Source of the DNA: Bacteroidota bacterium
GTDB lineage: Bacteria > Bacteroidota > Bacteroidia > Chitinophagales > LD1
Assembly: GCA_947476645.1 (NCBI GenBank)
Contig: CANJRM010000018.1
Span: forward strand, 1-44,748
Length of the DNA stretch: 44,748 nt
Direction: 5' to 3'
In this document: positions 33,981 to 41,738 of the stretch, in pieces
Numbering within the stretch: the stretch's first letter is position 1
Layout of the letters: each line of letters opens with the position of its first letter
The notes under the pieces: model-generated
Databases searched by the model: none
Told to the model about the DNA's origin: nothing
The model's input: the letters and a program-made list of their open reading frames with translations, nothing else
Position numbers and translations under genes: made by a program

Positions 33981-34807
33981 GTCAATTGAAACAACCACGT
34001 TTTGTTTTTCTGCACATTCACAAAACAGGAGGAATGTCCTTACGGCATCTCATCTACAGACAATTTTCGGGGGGCAAGGTGTTTACGATTGCTAAAGTAA
34101 AAGACACCAATTATTTTTTGGAGTTACCTGAACAACAGCGAAATGCTCAACAACTTATTTTCGGGCATTTTCAATTTTCTGATTCCTTTATTTTCCCTGA
34201 CAAAACGAACTACTTTACCATGTTGCGCGAACCTGTCAGTCGTATCATTTCACAGTTCAACTACATTTATTTCAATCCGAAGCACCCGTTCCATAATACA
34301 ATGCTCAAAAAGCAATTTACGCTTTACGACATGCTTACTAAGGGCTTCATAAAGAATTTTGATAACTGTTTAGTGCGCATGCTTTCAGGAAATGTATTCA
34401 AGGATTTTGGTGCCATTGATGAAGCAGATTATAAAAAGGCACTCGAAAATTTCGACCGTTACTTTTCTCACTTTGGCATTAATGAGTATTTTGACGAAAG
34501 CATCTTAATGTTGAGTTACGAGTTAAATTGGGAATTCCCTTATTATGCAAACACGAATGTCACAAAGCATAAAAAAATTGACAAAGTGGTGGCTGAAAAA
34601 ACCTTAGCCGCTTTAGAAAGATGCTCCCGCTACGACCAATTGCTTTACAAACACGCCCTCGAAAAATTCAAACAAAAGTTGGAAATTTATGGCGCTCGTT
34701 TAAAGACAGATAAAGACAAATTAAAAGCAGGAAATGCGAAGCGGAAACTCTTTTTAAAACTTCATTATTTGCTTCACGAAAACAAAATAATTGGAAAGCA
34801 TATCTAA
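33977..34807 (+). CDS. Sulfotransferase family 2 protein (first of a tandem pair)
   Basis: A 276-residue cytosolic-type PAPS-dependent sulfotransferase of the carbohydrate sulfotransferase fold. The 5'-phosphosulfate loop is HIHKTGG at 13-19, where the usual proline at position 15 is His. The 3'-phosphate region is TMLREPVSRIISQFNYI. It also shares FDNCLVRMLSGN and YFSHFGINEYFDESILML with the next gene, which is clearly a paralogue. No signal peptide. Carbohydrate or glycolipid hydroxyls are the most common acceptors. Its start overlaps the oxygenase stop by 4 nt. Confidence 0.85.
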   Translation: MSQLKQPRFVFLHIHKTGGMSLRHLIYRQFSGGKVFTIAKVKDTNYFLELPEQQRNAQQLIFGHFQFSDSFIFPDKTNYFTMLREPVSRIISQFNYIYFNPKHPFHNTMLKKQFTLYDMLTKGFIKNFDNCLVRMLSGNVFKDFGAIDEADYKKALENFDRYFSHFGINEYFDESILMLSYELNWEFPYYANTNVTKHKKIDKVVAEKTLAALERCSRYDQLLYKHALEKFKQKLEIYGARLKTDKDKLKAGNAKRKLFLKLHYLLHENKIIGKHI

Positions 34808-34821
34808 AAACATTAGTAGTC

Positions 34822-35643
34822 ATGAAAAAAAATGAACGACCGCCCTTTTGCTTTTTACATATTCCTAAAACAGGAGGTGTAACTTTTCACAATATTTTAA
34901 TAGACCAATACAGTGGTGAAAAACGAATGTCCTTGGTATCAAAAGAGCAATCAAAAGTATTTTTTGATTTACCTGCCGAAGAAAAGAAGGACTATAAATT
35001 AGTGAAAGGACATTTTTGGTTTGACTTTGAACATTTTTCTCCCACTCCCGATTCCGTTTATTTTACTTTTTTGCGCAAACCCATTTCACGTACAGTTTCT
35101 CATTACTGGTTTCTTTTTCAAAACCCTCGGCATTGGTTCTATAAAGAAATGATGGCGAATAATTACTCGTTACTTGAATTGTATAAAAACGGAAAGGTTC
35201 TCAACTTAGATAACTGTATGGTGCGTTTTCTTTGTGGAAATATTTTCAAACCATGGGGAGAAATTGACGAAACGGATTTGGCGGTAGCAAAAAATAATTT
35301 CGATAAACATTTTCAACACTTCGGTATTAATGAATACTACGATGAAAGCCTTTTAATTCTTGCCAATCAACTTGGATGGAAACCTCCCTACTATGCCCGC
35401 TTAAACCAGGGAACTAAAAAAAAGAAAGAGCCGTTTGATATAGAAACACAGGAACTAATGGTTCGATACAACGCAATGGATGAGAAGTTGTATGCGTATG
35501 CACTTGAAAAATTCAAGATTAAGTTGAAAGAGAATTCCGCTTTGCTCGAGAAGCAGTTACCTGCTTTTAGAGAGAAGAATAAAACCTACTGGACATGGAG
35601 AGTATGGCTTTATAAGTATGTGGGCTCCGATATTTTTAAGTAA
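34822..35643 (+). CDS. Sulfotransferase family 2 protein (second of a tandem pair)
   Basis: A 273-residue paralogue of the preceding gene. It has the canonical HIPKTGG loop at 13-19 and the TFLRKPISRTVSHYWF 3'-phosphate region. Shared segments with its neighbour include NLDNCMVRFLCGN and HFQHFGINEYYDESLLIL. The start is 14 bp downstream of the neighbour. It is likely the same reaction type at a different position or on a different sugar. Its stop codon (35641-35643) directly abuts the stop codon of the convergent gene on the other strand. Confidence 0.85.
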   Translation: MKKNERPPFCFLHIPKTGGVTFHNILIDQYSGEKRMSLVSKEQSKVFFDLPAEEKKDYKLVKGHFWFDFEHFSPTPDSVYFTFLRKPISRTVSHYWFLFQNPRHWFYKEMMANNYSLLELYKNGKVLNLDNCMVRFLCGNIFKPWGEIDETDLAVAKNNFDKHFQHFGINEYYDESLLILANQLGWKPPYYARLNQGTKKKKEPFDIETQELMVRYNAMDEKLYAYALEKFKIKLKENSALLEKQLPAFREKNKTYWTWRVWLYKYVGSDIFK

Positions 35644-36630
35644 TCAATCCTTGAAATTAATTACCCGCACCAGCCATTCTAAGTAACGCTGTTTGCGGCT
35701 ATAAACAAATTCCGATCTGCTTTTAACCCTGGTTTTCTTAAATCCTCTCTTGAGGTCTAACTGAAACATTGTGCGATAATCGAAAGTGGGATTCATCAGC
35801 CATTTAAAATGACGTTTGAAAATATTCAAATCAGCACCGGGAAAATTGTCAGCTTTCATTACAGGCAATAATTCACGCATCAACTGTTGAAATTCTTTCG
35901 CGTTGTGGTTGCGCGTAACTTCATCGCCCCAATTTTTAAACAGTTCTAAACCGATATGAAAAGTGAGATGCTTTTCAGTTAACAGGATAGGATTTTCAGC
36001 AAAGGCAAAAATATTGTAGAACAAATCGTTTCCCACTGCCGGTACACCAAGACAAATATCTTTGAAAATGAATTTACCGACCAATGATTTTTTAAATACA
36101 AAGCAATCGTAGCCTGTGTGCACACCTCCGTTTTCGGCAAAAAGTATGTTGAGATTTTTTTCATCCACAAATCTGTTGTGCACTCGTCTGCGGTTTATAA
36201 CCAGCGCATCGTGTCCTTTGTTTATATAAGCTGAAACAGTTTCGTAGAAAAAAGGCATTACAGCAATATCGAGGTTCGAGTAAACTAAATAATCAGCAGC
36301 GGTAGATTGCGCATGTTGAAGAATAATGTCATTGAGGAAAGGATAGGTCTTTGTGGTTTTAACCAAATCGCGAATATCGCGATGAAGAGGAGCTAAAACG
36401 TTAAAGCCTTGCGGAACAAAATCCTTTTCTCCCGAACGATTGATAACACACAATTCAATTTCATTTTCACCATCGGAATACTTCTTAGCCTTCAGCATAC
36501 TCTCAAAAGTTATTTGCTGAACCTGAAACAACTCTTCATTTTCAGAAGAACTAACCGGGTTGATGATATGCGAAAGTGAAATCATGTAGTTTGAGTCAAT
36601 CAAATTTATTTTATCGTTTGAGAATATCAT
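35644..36630 (-). CDS. Glycosyltransferase-like protein of unknown family
   Basis: A 328-residue cytosolic protein. Visible features: an N-terminal ISLSHIINPV strand, a GT-A-like core with YLVYSNLDIAVMPFFYETV (an N-x-D motif that could replace DxD), HDALVINRRRV, ENGGVHTGYDCFVFKK and LGVPAVGNDLFYN. It ends with a basic segment (KRGFKKTRVKSRSEFVYSRKQ). The pattern looks like a nucleotide-sugar transferase, but no family was recognised with confidence. It is the only minus-strand gene inside the cluster: zero gap to the upstream sulfotransferase stop, 24 bp to the divergent sulfotransferase 1 start. Confidence 0.6.
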   Translation of the reverse strand: MIFSNDKINLIDSNYMISLSHIINPVSSSENEELFQVQQITFESMLKAKKYSDGENEIELCVINRSGEKDFVPQGFNVLAPLHRDIRDLVKTTKTYPFLNDIILQHAQSTAADYLVYSNLDIAVMPFFYETVSAYINKGHDALVINRRRVHNRFVDEKNLNILFAENGGVHTGYDCFVFKKSLVGKFIFKDICLGVPAVGNDLFYNIFAFAENPILLTEKHLTFHIGLELFKNWGDEVTRNHNAKEFQQLMRELLPVMKADNFPGADLNIFKRHFKWLMNPTFDYRTMFQLDLKRGFKKTRVKSRSEFVYSRKQRYLEWLVRVINFKD

Positions 36631-36654
36631 ATTTGTTGGAAAGAATTTCCACTC

Positions 36655-37485
36655 ATGCCATCGATTGCTCCACCCATTTCACGTTCAAGATTGCTAAAAC
36701 AATATCTACGATGGCTGCCTGATAAGCTCGGACTAATCAATCGCGGAGCTTTTCATTTGCAACTCAATAAAATCCTTGCTGACGACACTTTCATCGTTTC
36801 TTATCCGAAATCGGGAAATACGTGGATACGTTTTGTATTAGCTTATATGATTACAGGCAGTAAAGGGAAATTGAGTTTTCAGCAAGTAGAAAAACTTGTT
36901 CCCGATGTTTATGTGTCAAAAGATTTAATTGACGAAATGCCATCTGCCCGTTTTATAAAAACACACGATACGCTCCTCTCCTATTTTCCAAAATCAATTT
37001 ACATCGTGCGCGATTACCGCGATGTGCTGGTGTCGTTCTATCATTATAAAATTGTGTTGAAAGAATTTGAAGGTGATTTTTCTGCGTTCATTCGCAGTAA
37101 AGAAATAACTGAACCCTTCGGTTCGTGGAAAGAGCATGTTTCAAAAGCGCTACAATTTTCACAAGACTATTCAAATCGAATTTTGTTTCTGCGATATGAA
37201 GACATGAAAAGGAATTTTGACCAAACTCTTCAACAGCTCTCTTCTTTTACAGGATTGGAAAATTTTGAACCAAGCATTATAAAAGAGCTAACAGGTTTTG
37301 AAAATTTGCAGCAAATTGAAACCGAAAACGGAAGCGAGTTTATGAACCGAAGCGGAAGAAATTTTTTCCGCGAAGGCAAAACGGGAAGTTGGAAGGAATT
37401 TATTTCAGCCAATGATTTGAAATTTATTTATGCCGATGCAGAACTTGTTTCGCTGATGAACGAACTCGATTATAAAACAGAATAG
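36655..37485 (+). CDS. Sulfotransferase family 1 protein
   Basis: A 276-residue PAPS-dependent sulfotransferase of the cytosolic SULT-like family. The 5'-phosphosulfate loop YPKSGNTW is at 50-57, the 3'-phosphate-binding segment is SIYIVRDYRDVLVSFYHY, and the C-terminal RxGKxGxW motif is visible (FFREGKTGSWKEF). It is of a different family from the two upstream sulfotransferases. With them, it gives three sulfotransferases in a span of about 3.5 kb. The next gene starts 1 bp after its stop codon. Confidence 0.88.
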   Translation: MPSIAPPISRSRLLKQYLRWLPDKLGLINRGAFHLQLNKILADDTFIVSYPKSGNTWIRFVLAYMITGSKGKLSFQQVEKLVPDVYVSKDLIDEMPSARFIKTHDTLLSYFPKSIYIVRDYRDVLVSFYHYKIVLKEFEGDFSAFIRSKEITEPFGSWKEHVSKALQFSQDYSNRILFLRYEDMKRNFDQTLQQLSSFTGLENFEPSIIKELTGFENLQQIETENGSEFMNRSGRNFFREGKTGSWKEFISANDLKFIYADAELVSLMNELDYKTE

Positions 37486-37486
37486 A

Positions 37487-39970
37487 TTGAATCCATTTTT
37501 TCAAAAAATATTTCCTGAAATTAAAACAGAAGAACCACCACACAACAAGTGGTATTTTCTGAACCTCCTTTTCTATTCACTTGTTCTCGCATCAGCCGGT
37601 TTTATCACACATGTATTGCACGTTGACTCTTTAGAAAGAATAACCGAACTACTTCCCATAATTATCACTTCGTTTGTTCTGCATGCCATCGTGCGCATTC
37701 GTTTTCGTCCTGCTCTGTTTGTCCTAACTTTTGTTATAGCCGTGTATTACGCTTTTGGTTTTTTCTCCGGCTTCATTTTGCTCGGGCTAATTCTATTGCC
37801 CTTCTTACTACTGAATTTGAAAATCTCTGGTTCATTTCGGTTGCTACTGATTGTTGCATTCCTTGTGACTTTGGGGTGTTTCAGTTTCGGTTTTTCATAC
37901 ATGCCACGATTGCAATTAGTAATTCCTTATGCAGCCGCGCTCCTTATGTTTCGTTCGGTGATTTGTCTATATGAAGCAAAGCACCATCCGATGAATGAAA
38001 ATTTTTGGCTTAGGCTGAGTTACTTTTTTTGTGTTCCTAATCTTGCCTTTCTATTTTTTCCCATTGTTGATTATCGCACTCACATCAACTCTTATTACAA
38101 CACTTCCGTGAATTTAATCTGGAAAAGAGGCAGTATTTACATTTTGTTTGGCATTGCTCAGTTTCTTCTTTATCGAATTATTCATAACAAATTCAGCATT
38201 TCAACCAATGCGGTGCATGATGCTTTTACGCTTTCTCAATTGATCGTGGTTAATTATTTTTCACTGCTTAAAATTTCGGGTACGCTGACAGCAGGTGCGG
38301 GCTTTGTTTGTTTCTTCGGTTATAATTTACCAGCACCTTTCGGTAATTATTTTTTCTCCGATTCATTTGGGGATTACTGGAGAAAGGTAAACATCTACTG
38401 GCGTGAGTTTATGATGAAGTTGGTTTATTACCCAGTATATTTTGCCATCCGAAAAAAAACAAAATGGAGTACAGAACTCAGCATCATCGTTGTGTTTATT
38501 TGCTCCATCTTTTTTCACTGGTATCAAAAATTTTGGATTACAGGATTACATACACTTAGCATAATCGACATTATTTTCTGGTGCAGTTTGGGCGCACTGA
38601 TTATTCTCAACCAACAATTCGATTTGCTTTTCACCAAGCAGAAAACATCACCCGGTTTCTTTAAAACACATCTTTCAAAAGCGGCAAAAACTTCGTTGGT
38701 GTTCCTTGTAATGTCAATCCTCATTTGGCTTTGGGAATCGAATTCGTGGAGCGAAATGCGTTTTATTATTTCTAAATCACTTTCAAGTGAAAAATTCATT
38801 TATCAGTTAGCCTTAGTTATTTCAACATTATTTGTTGCAAACCTTCTCTTCTCTTTCTTAAATGATTTTGCAAATTCTTTTACCAATAGAGCCAACACTC
38901 AATTCAAATTACTTGTTGCAGGATTTCTATTGCTACTTTTTACAAGCAGCATTGTTTTTCTGAAAGGAGAAGAAAATTCAGTTTACAAACTGCTTGGTGC
39001 TGAAACCAAAACAAGTTCAGAAACAGAAAAAGACGAAGCCGATTATTACGAAACTATTTTTCAGGCATCTACTTCTAAATGGCAAACAAAAATAGTTCGT
39101 AACAATCCTGAAAGAGCATTTCGTTCTGTTACAAGTAAAACAGGTGATTTGTTGATGCGCGTGCTACGTCCATCGGCTGTAACGCATGAGGATGGTTATT
39201 TACTTTCCACAAATTCCTACGGAATGCGTGACAAAGAATATTCCCTAAACAAATCGGATAGTGTTTTCAGAGGAATGCTCCTAGGCACTTCATACGAAAT
39301 GGGTTCAGGTGTTGAAGATTCCTGTGTGTTTGAAAATATTACAGAGAGGGCGTTAAACAATTCAGGAGAAAATATTGAGTTACTGAATTACTCCATGGGC
39401 TTGTATTCCTCGGCACAGCATGTTTATTTAATGGATAAAAAGGTTTCTCCTTTTCATCCCGATGTTGTTTTTATTTTTTCACACACTGGTGAACTCGAAC
39501 GCTTTCCTAATTTTTTCACTCGCTATATCCGTTCGGGTGTTGACTTGTGTTACGCTTATTTGAATCAAGTGAAAGAACGCTCGGGGGTTAATCAAACACA
39601 AAGCGAATTGGAAATTAAAGAGCGGCTTCGTCCTTATACCACTGAAATGGTGCAATGGTGTTACGATACAATTGCAAAAATGTGTAAGGAGCAAAACATT
39701 GAACCTATTTGGTTTTTTGTTCCGACTACAAATGGAAAAATTACCGAAGAGGCATTCAATCGTCAGTTGAGTATGGCGCAGCAAGCGGGCTTTATCTGTT
39801 ATTCTTTAGCCGATGCCTTTAAGGGATATAATCCCAATGATATTCAGGTATCTGAAACAGATAGTCATCCGAATTGTTTGGGACATCATTTACTCTCTGA
39901 GAAATTTTCAGATATTTTGCAGCACAAGATTTTAAAACAATGGAAAGAGAAGCACTCAAAGATTCAGTAA
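37487..39970 (+). CDS. MBOAT acyltransferase fused to an SGNH hydrolase (DltB-DltD-like fusion)
   Basis: An 827-residue two-part protein. Residues about 20-480 have some 13 membrane helices and the MBOAT pattern: SDSFGDYWRKVNIYW (D296, W298; the usual RWH is KVN here), LVYYPVYF, and the proposed catalytic H344 in FFHWYQKFW. After a last helix (about 470-490) comes a periplasmic SGNH hydrolase-like domain: block I is GTSYEMGSG (G600, S602) and the last block is DSHPNCLGHHL (D792, H794). MBOAT enzymes move acyl groups from the cytosolic to the outer face of the membrane; DltB does so from DltC, and DltD is its SGNH-fold partner. The TTG at 37487, 1 bp after the upstream stop, is the only plausible start. 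The carrier protein gene overlaps its end. Confidence 0.82.
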   Translation: MNPFFQKIFPEIKTEEPPHNKWYFLNLLFYSLVLASAGFITHVLHVDSLERITELLPIIITSFVLHAIVRIRFRPALFVLTFVIAVYYAFGFFSGFILLGLILLPFLLLNLKISGSFRLLLIVAFLVTLGCFSFGFSYMPRLQLVIPYAAALLMFRSVICLYEAKHHPMNENFWLRLSYFFCVPNLAFLFFPIVDYRTHINSYYNTSVNLIWKRGSIYILFGIAQFLLYRIIHNKFSISTNAVHDAFTLSQLIVVNYFSLLKISGTLTAGAGFVCFFGYNLPAPFGNYFFSDSFGDYWRKVNIYWREFMMKLVYYPVYFAIRKKTKWSTELSIIVVFICSIFFHWYQKFWITGLHTLSIIDIIFWCSLGALIILNQQFDLLFTKQKTSPGFFKTHLSKAAKTSLVFLVMSILIWLWESNSWSEMRFIISKSLSSEKFIYQLALVISTLFVANLLFSFLNDFANSFTNRANTQFKLLVAGFLLLLFTSSIVFLKGEENSVYKLLGAETKTSSETEKDEADYYETIFQASTSKWQTKIVRNNPERAFRSVTSKTGDLLMRVLRPSAVTHEDGYLLSTNSYGMRDKEYSLNKSDSVFRGMLLGTSYEMGSGVEDSCVFENITERALNNSGENIELLNYSMGLYSSAQHVYLMDKKVSPFHPDVVFIFSHTGELERFPNFFTRYIRSGVDLCYAYLNQVKERSGVNQTQSELEIKERLRPYTTEMVQWCYDTIAKMCKEQNIEPIWFFVPTTNGKITEEAFNRQLSMAQQAGFICYSLADAFKGYNPNDIQVSETDSHPNCLGHHLLSEKFSDILQHKILKQWKEKHSKIQ

Positions 39971-40197
39971 GAAATTATGTAAGCGAAAATATTTTCGGCA
40001 ATGAACTGCCGAAAGATTTCAATGACGATACACCGTTAGTAAGCAGTCGACTGCTCGATTCTATTATGACCTTGAAAATGATAAGTCATTTTGAAGATGA
40101 ATTGAACGTAGAATGCAAAGCGCATGAAGTAACTGCTGACAATCTTGATTCGGTAAATATTTTTACTGCCTTCTTATGGAAAAAATTGGGGAACTAA
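39940..40197 (+). CDS. Small carrier protein (DltC-like)
   Basis: An 85-residue carrier protein. The phosphopantetheine site is in RLLDSIMTLKM with S41 preceded by Asp and followed by Ile, as in DltC and peptidyl carriers. The context fits DltC: it is encoded between the MBOAT-SGNH fusion, which it overlaps by 31 nt, and the adenylation enzyme, which it overlaps by 22 nt. It would receive an amino acid or acyl group from the adenylating enzyme as a thioester and deliver it to the MBOAT protein. Confidence 0.85.
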   Translation: MEREALKDSVRNYVSENIFGNELPKDFNDDTPLVSSRLLDSIMTLKMISHFEDELNVECKAHEVTADNLDSVNIFTAFLWKKLGN

Positions 40198-41693
40198 ACT
40201 GGCGTTCAAACTTTGAAGAGAACATGCGCGAGTGGTTCAAGGTATCAGCGCGCGATAAAACGTTTTTGCATAACACTGCCAGAGAAAAAATAAACTATTC
40301 GGAAGCGAAAAAGAAAATTCGTTCGCAACTTAAAACACTACAACAAAACATTCCTGACTTTGCAAGTTTGGTAGGTATCTACGCTGAAAAAAGCATTGCT
40401 TCTACCCTTTTCATCTATAGCATTATATTGAATGAAAAGGGATATCTACCTCTCGATGTTCAATCGCCATTTAGCCGGGTTGTTTCCATCCTAAAAGATG
40501 CAAAGCCTACTGCATTGATAGTAGAAAAAAAATTTTCAGAATTACTAACCCTTGCTTTAGAAGAAAATTCTATTCATTTTCAGGTAAAAAAATTTCAAAG
40601 CGGATTTCAACTTTTTGTATTTGAGAAACCGAAAAAATATCCGGCAGATGTGTTGAATGTGCTTTATACATCGGGCTCAACCGGAGTGCCCAAGGGAATT
40701 ATTCAAACTGGTCTGTGTGCCTGGCATTTTATGATACAGAATCATATTCTGTTGAACTCTTTTAAAATTAAGTCTTACCTATCCATTGCACCTTATCACT
40801 TTGATATATCAGTTTTCGATTTGTTTGTGCCGTTAAGCGAATCAGGTAGATTACTTGTTCCTAAGCAACAGGAAATGAACAATAGCCGCTTAATGGCTGA
40901 AATGATTGCCGTAAAAAAAATAGAGTTGATTTATTCCACACCTTCTTTTTTTAATTGGTTGATGGAAACAGGAAGATTAGAAAAACACGATTTTTCGAAA
41001 GTAAAAGTAATTCTGATTGCAGGTGAAGTGCTGCGATGGGACATCGTAAAACGATTAAAAAAATATTTTTCAAACGCGGTGATGTTCAATTTTTACGGAC
41101 CTACTGAAACCAATGTTTGCCTCCATTACAGAATTGACTTTGACGATGAAAAGCGATACGCTGCATCTGTTCCCATTGGTAAAACATGTATTGGCAGCAC
41201 AATTAAATTACTAAAAACAAAAAATGGAAAGGAACTGATAGTAGCCGGAACTTGTGTGATGTATAACTACGTAAATGGTGATAAAAGCCGCTTTAAAACA
41301 ATTGAAAAACACAGATACTACAAAACCGGAGATATAGTTGAAGAAGCATTTGACGGCAATTATGCCTTTGTATCTCGTGCCGACAGAATGATTAAACGAA
41401 ACGGTTACCGAATTGAGCCTGCAGAAATAGAGCGTGGCTTGAAAAATTTAGAGGGAGTAAAGCAAGTAGCCATAATTACTACGAATGAAAATTCAACTAT
41501 AAAAATTCACGCTTTTTTAGTTTCAGACAAAAAATATGAAACAGTTTTTCTAAAAAATTATAGCGCTGATAAAATCCATTACTCCATGGTGCCCGATACT
41601 TTTACTTTTGTAGAAAGCATGCCGCTGAACAGAAACCATAAAACGGATGAGGGAAAACTTTTGCAAACTCTACCTAACTCGCTAACCCATTGA
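40176..41693 (+). CDS. DltA-like adenylation enzyme (amino acid or carboxylic acid-carrier protein ligase)
   Basis: A 505-residue ANL-family enzyme. Motifs in order: A3 YTSGSTGVPKG at 164-174; APYHFDISVFDLF and YSTPSFF; IAGEVL with A282; A5 NFYGPTETN; A7 YYKTGD; A8 SRADRMIKRNGYRIEP; the catalytic lysine K489 in NRNHKTD (the common NGK is NHK). The order and wording of these strings closely resemble DltA (FDLSVMD, STPSF, CGEVL). The cysteine of Bacillus DltA's CGEVL motif is replaced by A282, so the substrate may differ from D-alanine. It adenylates its substrate with ATP and loads the adjacent carrier protein. It overlaps that gene by 22 nt and ends the cluster. Confidence 0.85.
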   Translation: MEKIGELNWRSNFEENMREWFKVSARDKTFLHNTAREKINYSEAKKKIRSQLKTLQQNIPDFASLVGIYAEKSIASTLFIYSIILNEKGYLPLDVQSPFSRVVSILKDAKPTALIVEKKFSELLTLALEENSIHFQVKKFQSGFQLFVFEKPKKYPADVLNVLYTSGSTGVPKGIIQTGLCAWHFMIQNHILLNSFKIKSYLSIAPYHFDISVFDLFVPLSESGRLLVPKQQEMNNSRLMAEMIAVKKIELIYSTPSFFNWLMETGRLEKHDFSKVKVILIAGEVLRWDIVKRLKKYFSNAVMFNFYGPTETNVCLHYRIDFDDEKRYAASVPIGKTCIGSTIKLLKTKNGKELIVAGTCVMYNYVNGDKSRFKTIEKHRYYKTGDIVEEAFDGNYAFVSRADRMIKRNGYRIEPAEIERGLKNLEGVKQVAIITTNENSTIKIHAFLVSDKKYETVFLKNYSADKIHYSMVPDTFTFVESMPLNRNHKTDEGKLLQTLPNSLTH

Positions 41694-41738
41694 AAAATCA
41701 TCTTAAAGTTTGGCTGTCGAAGATCATCAATAACCACC

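Noticed and set aside
28639-41693. Flexirubin/aryl polyene or type II polyketide cluster
   Set aside because: There is no KSII/chain-length-factor pair, dehydratase, ammonia lyase or aromatic starter enzyme.
28639-41693. Sulfonolipid (capnine) biosynthesis
   Set aside because: That pathway uses a cysteate fatty acyltransferase; here sulfur would enter by PAPS sulfotransferases, and no PLP-dependent acyltransferase is seen.
40176-41693. Multimodular NRPS
   Set aside because: A single free-standing adenylation enzyme and carrier with no condensation or thioesterase domain; the neighbouring MBOAT fits Dlt-type transfer better.
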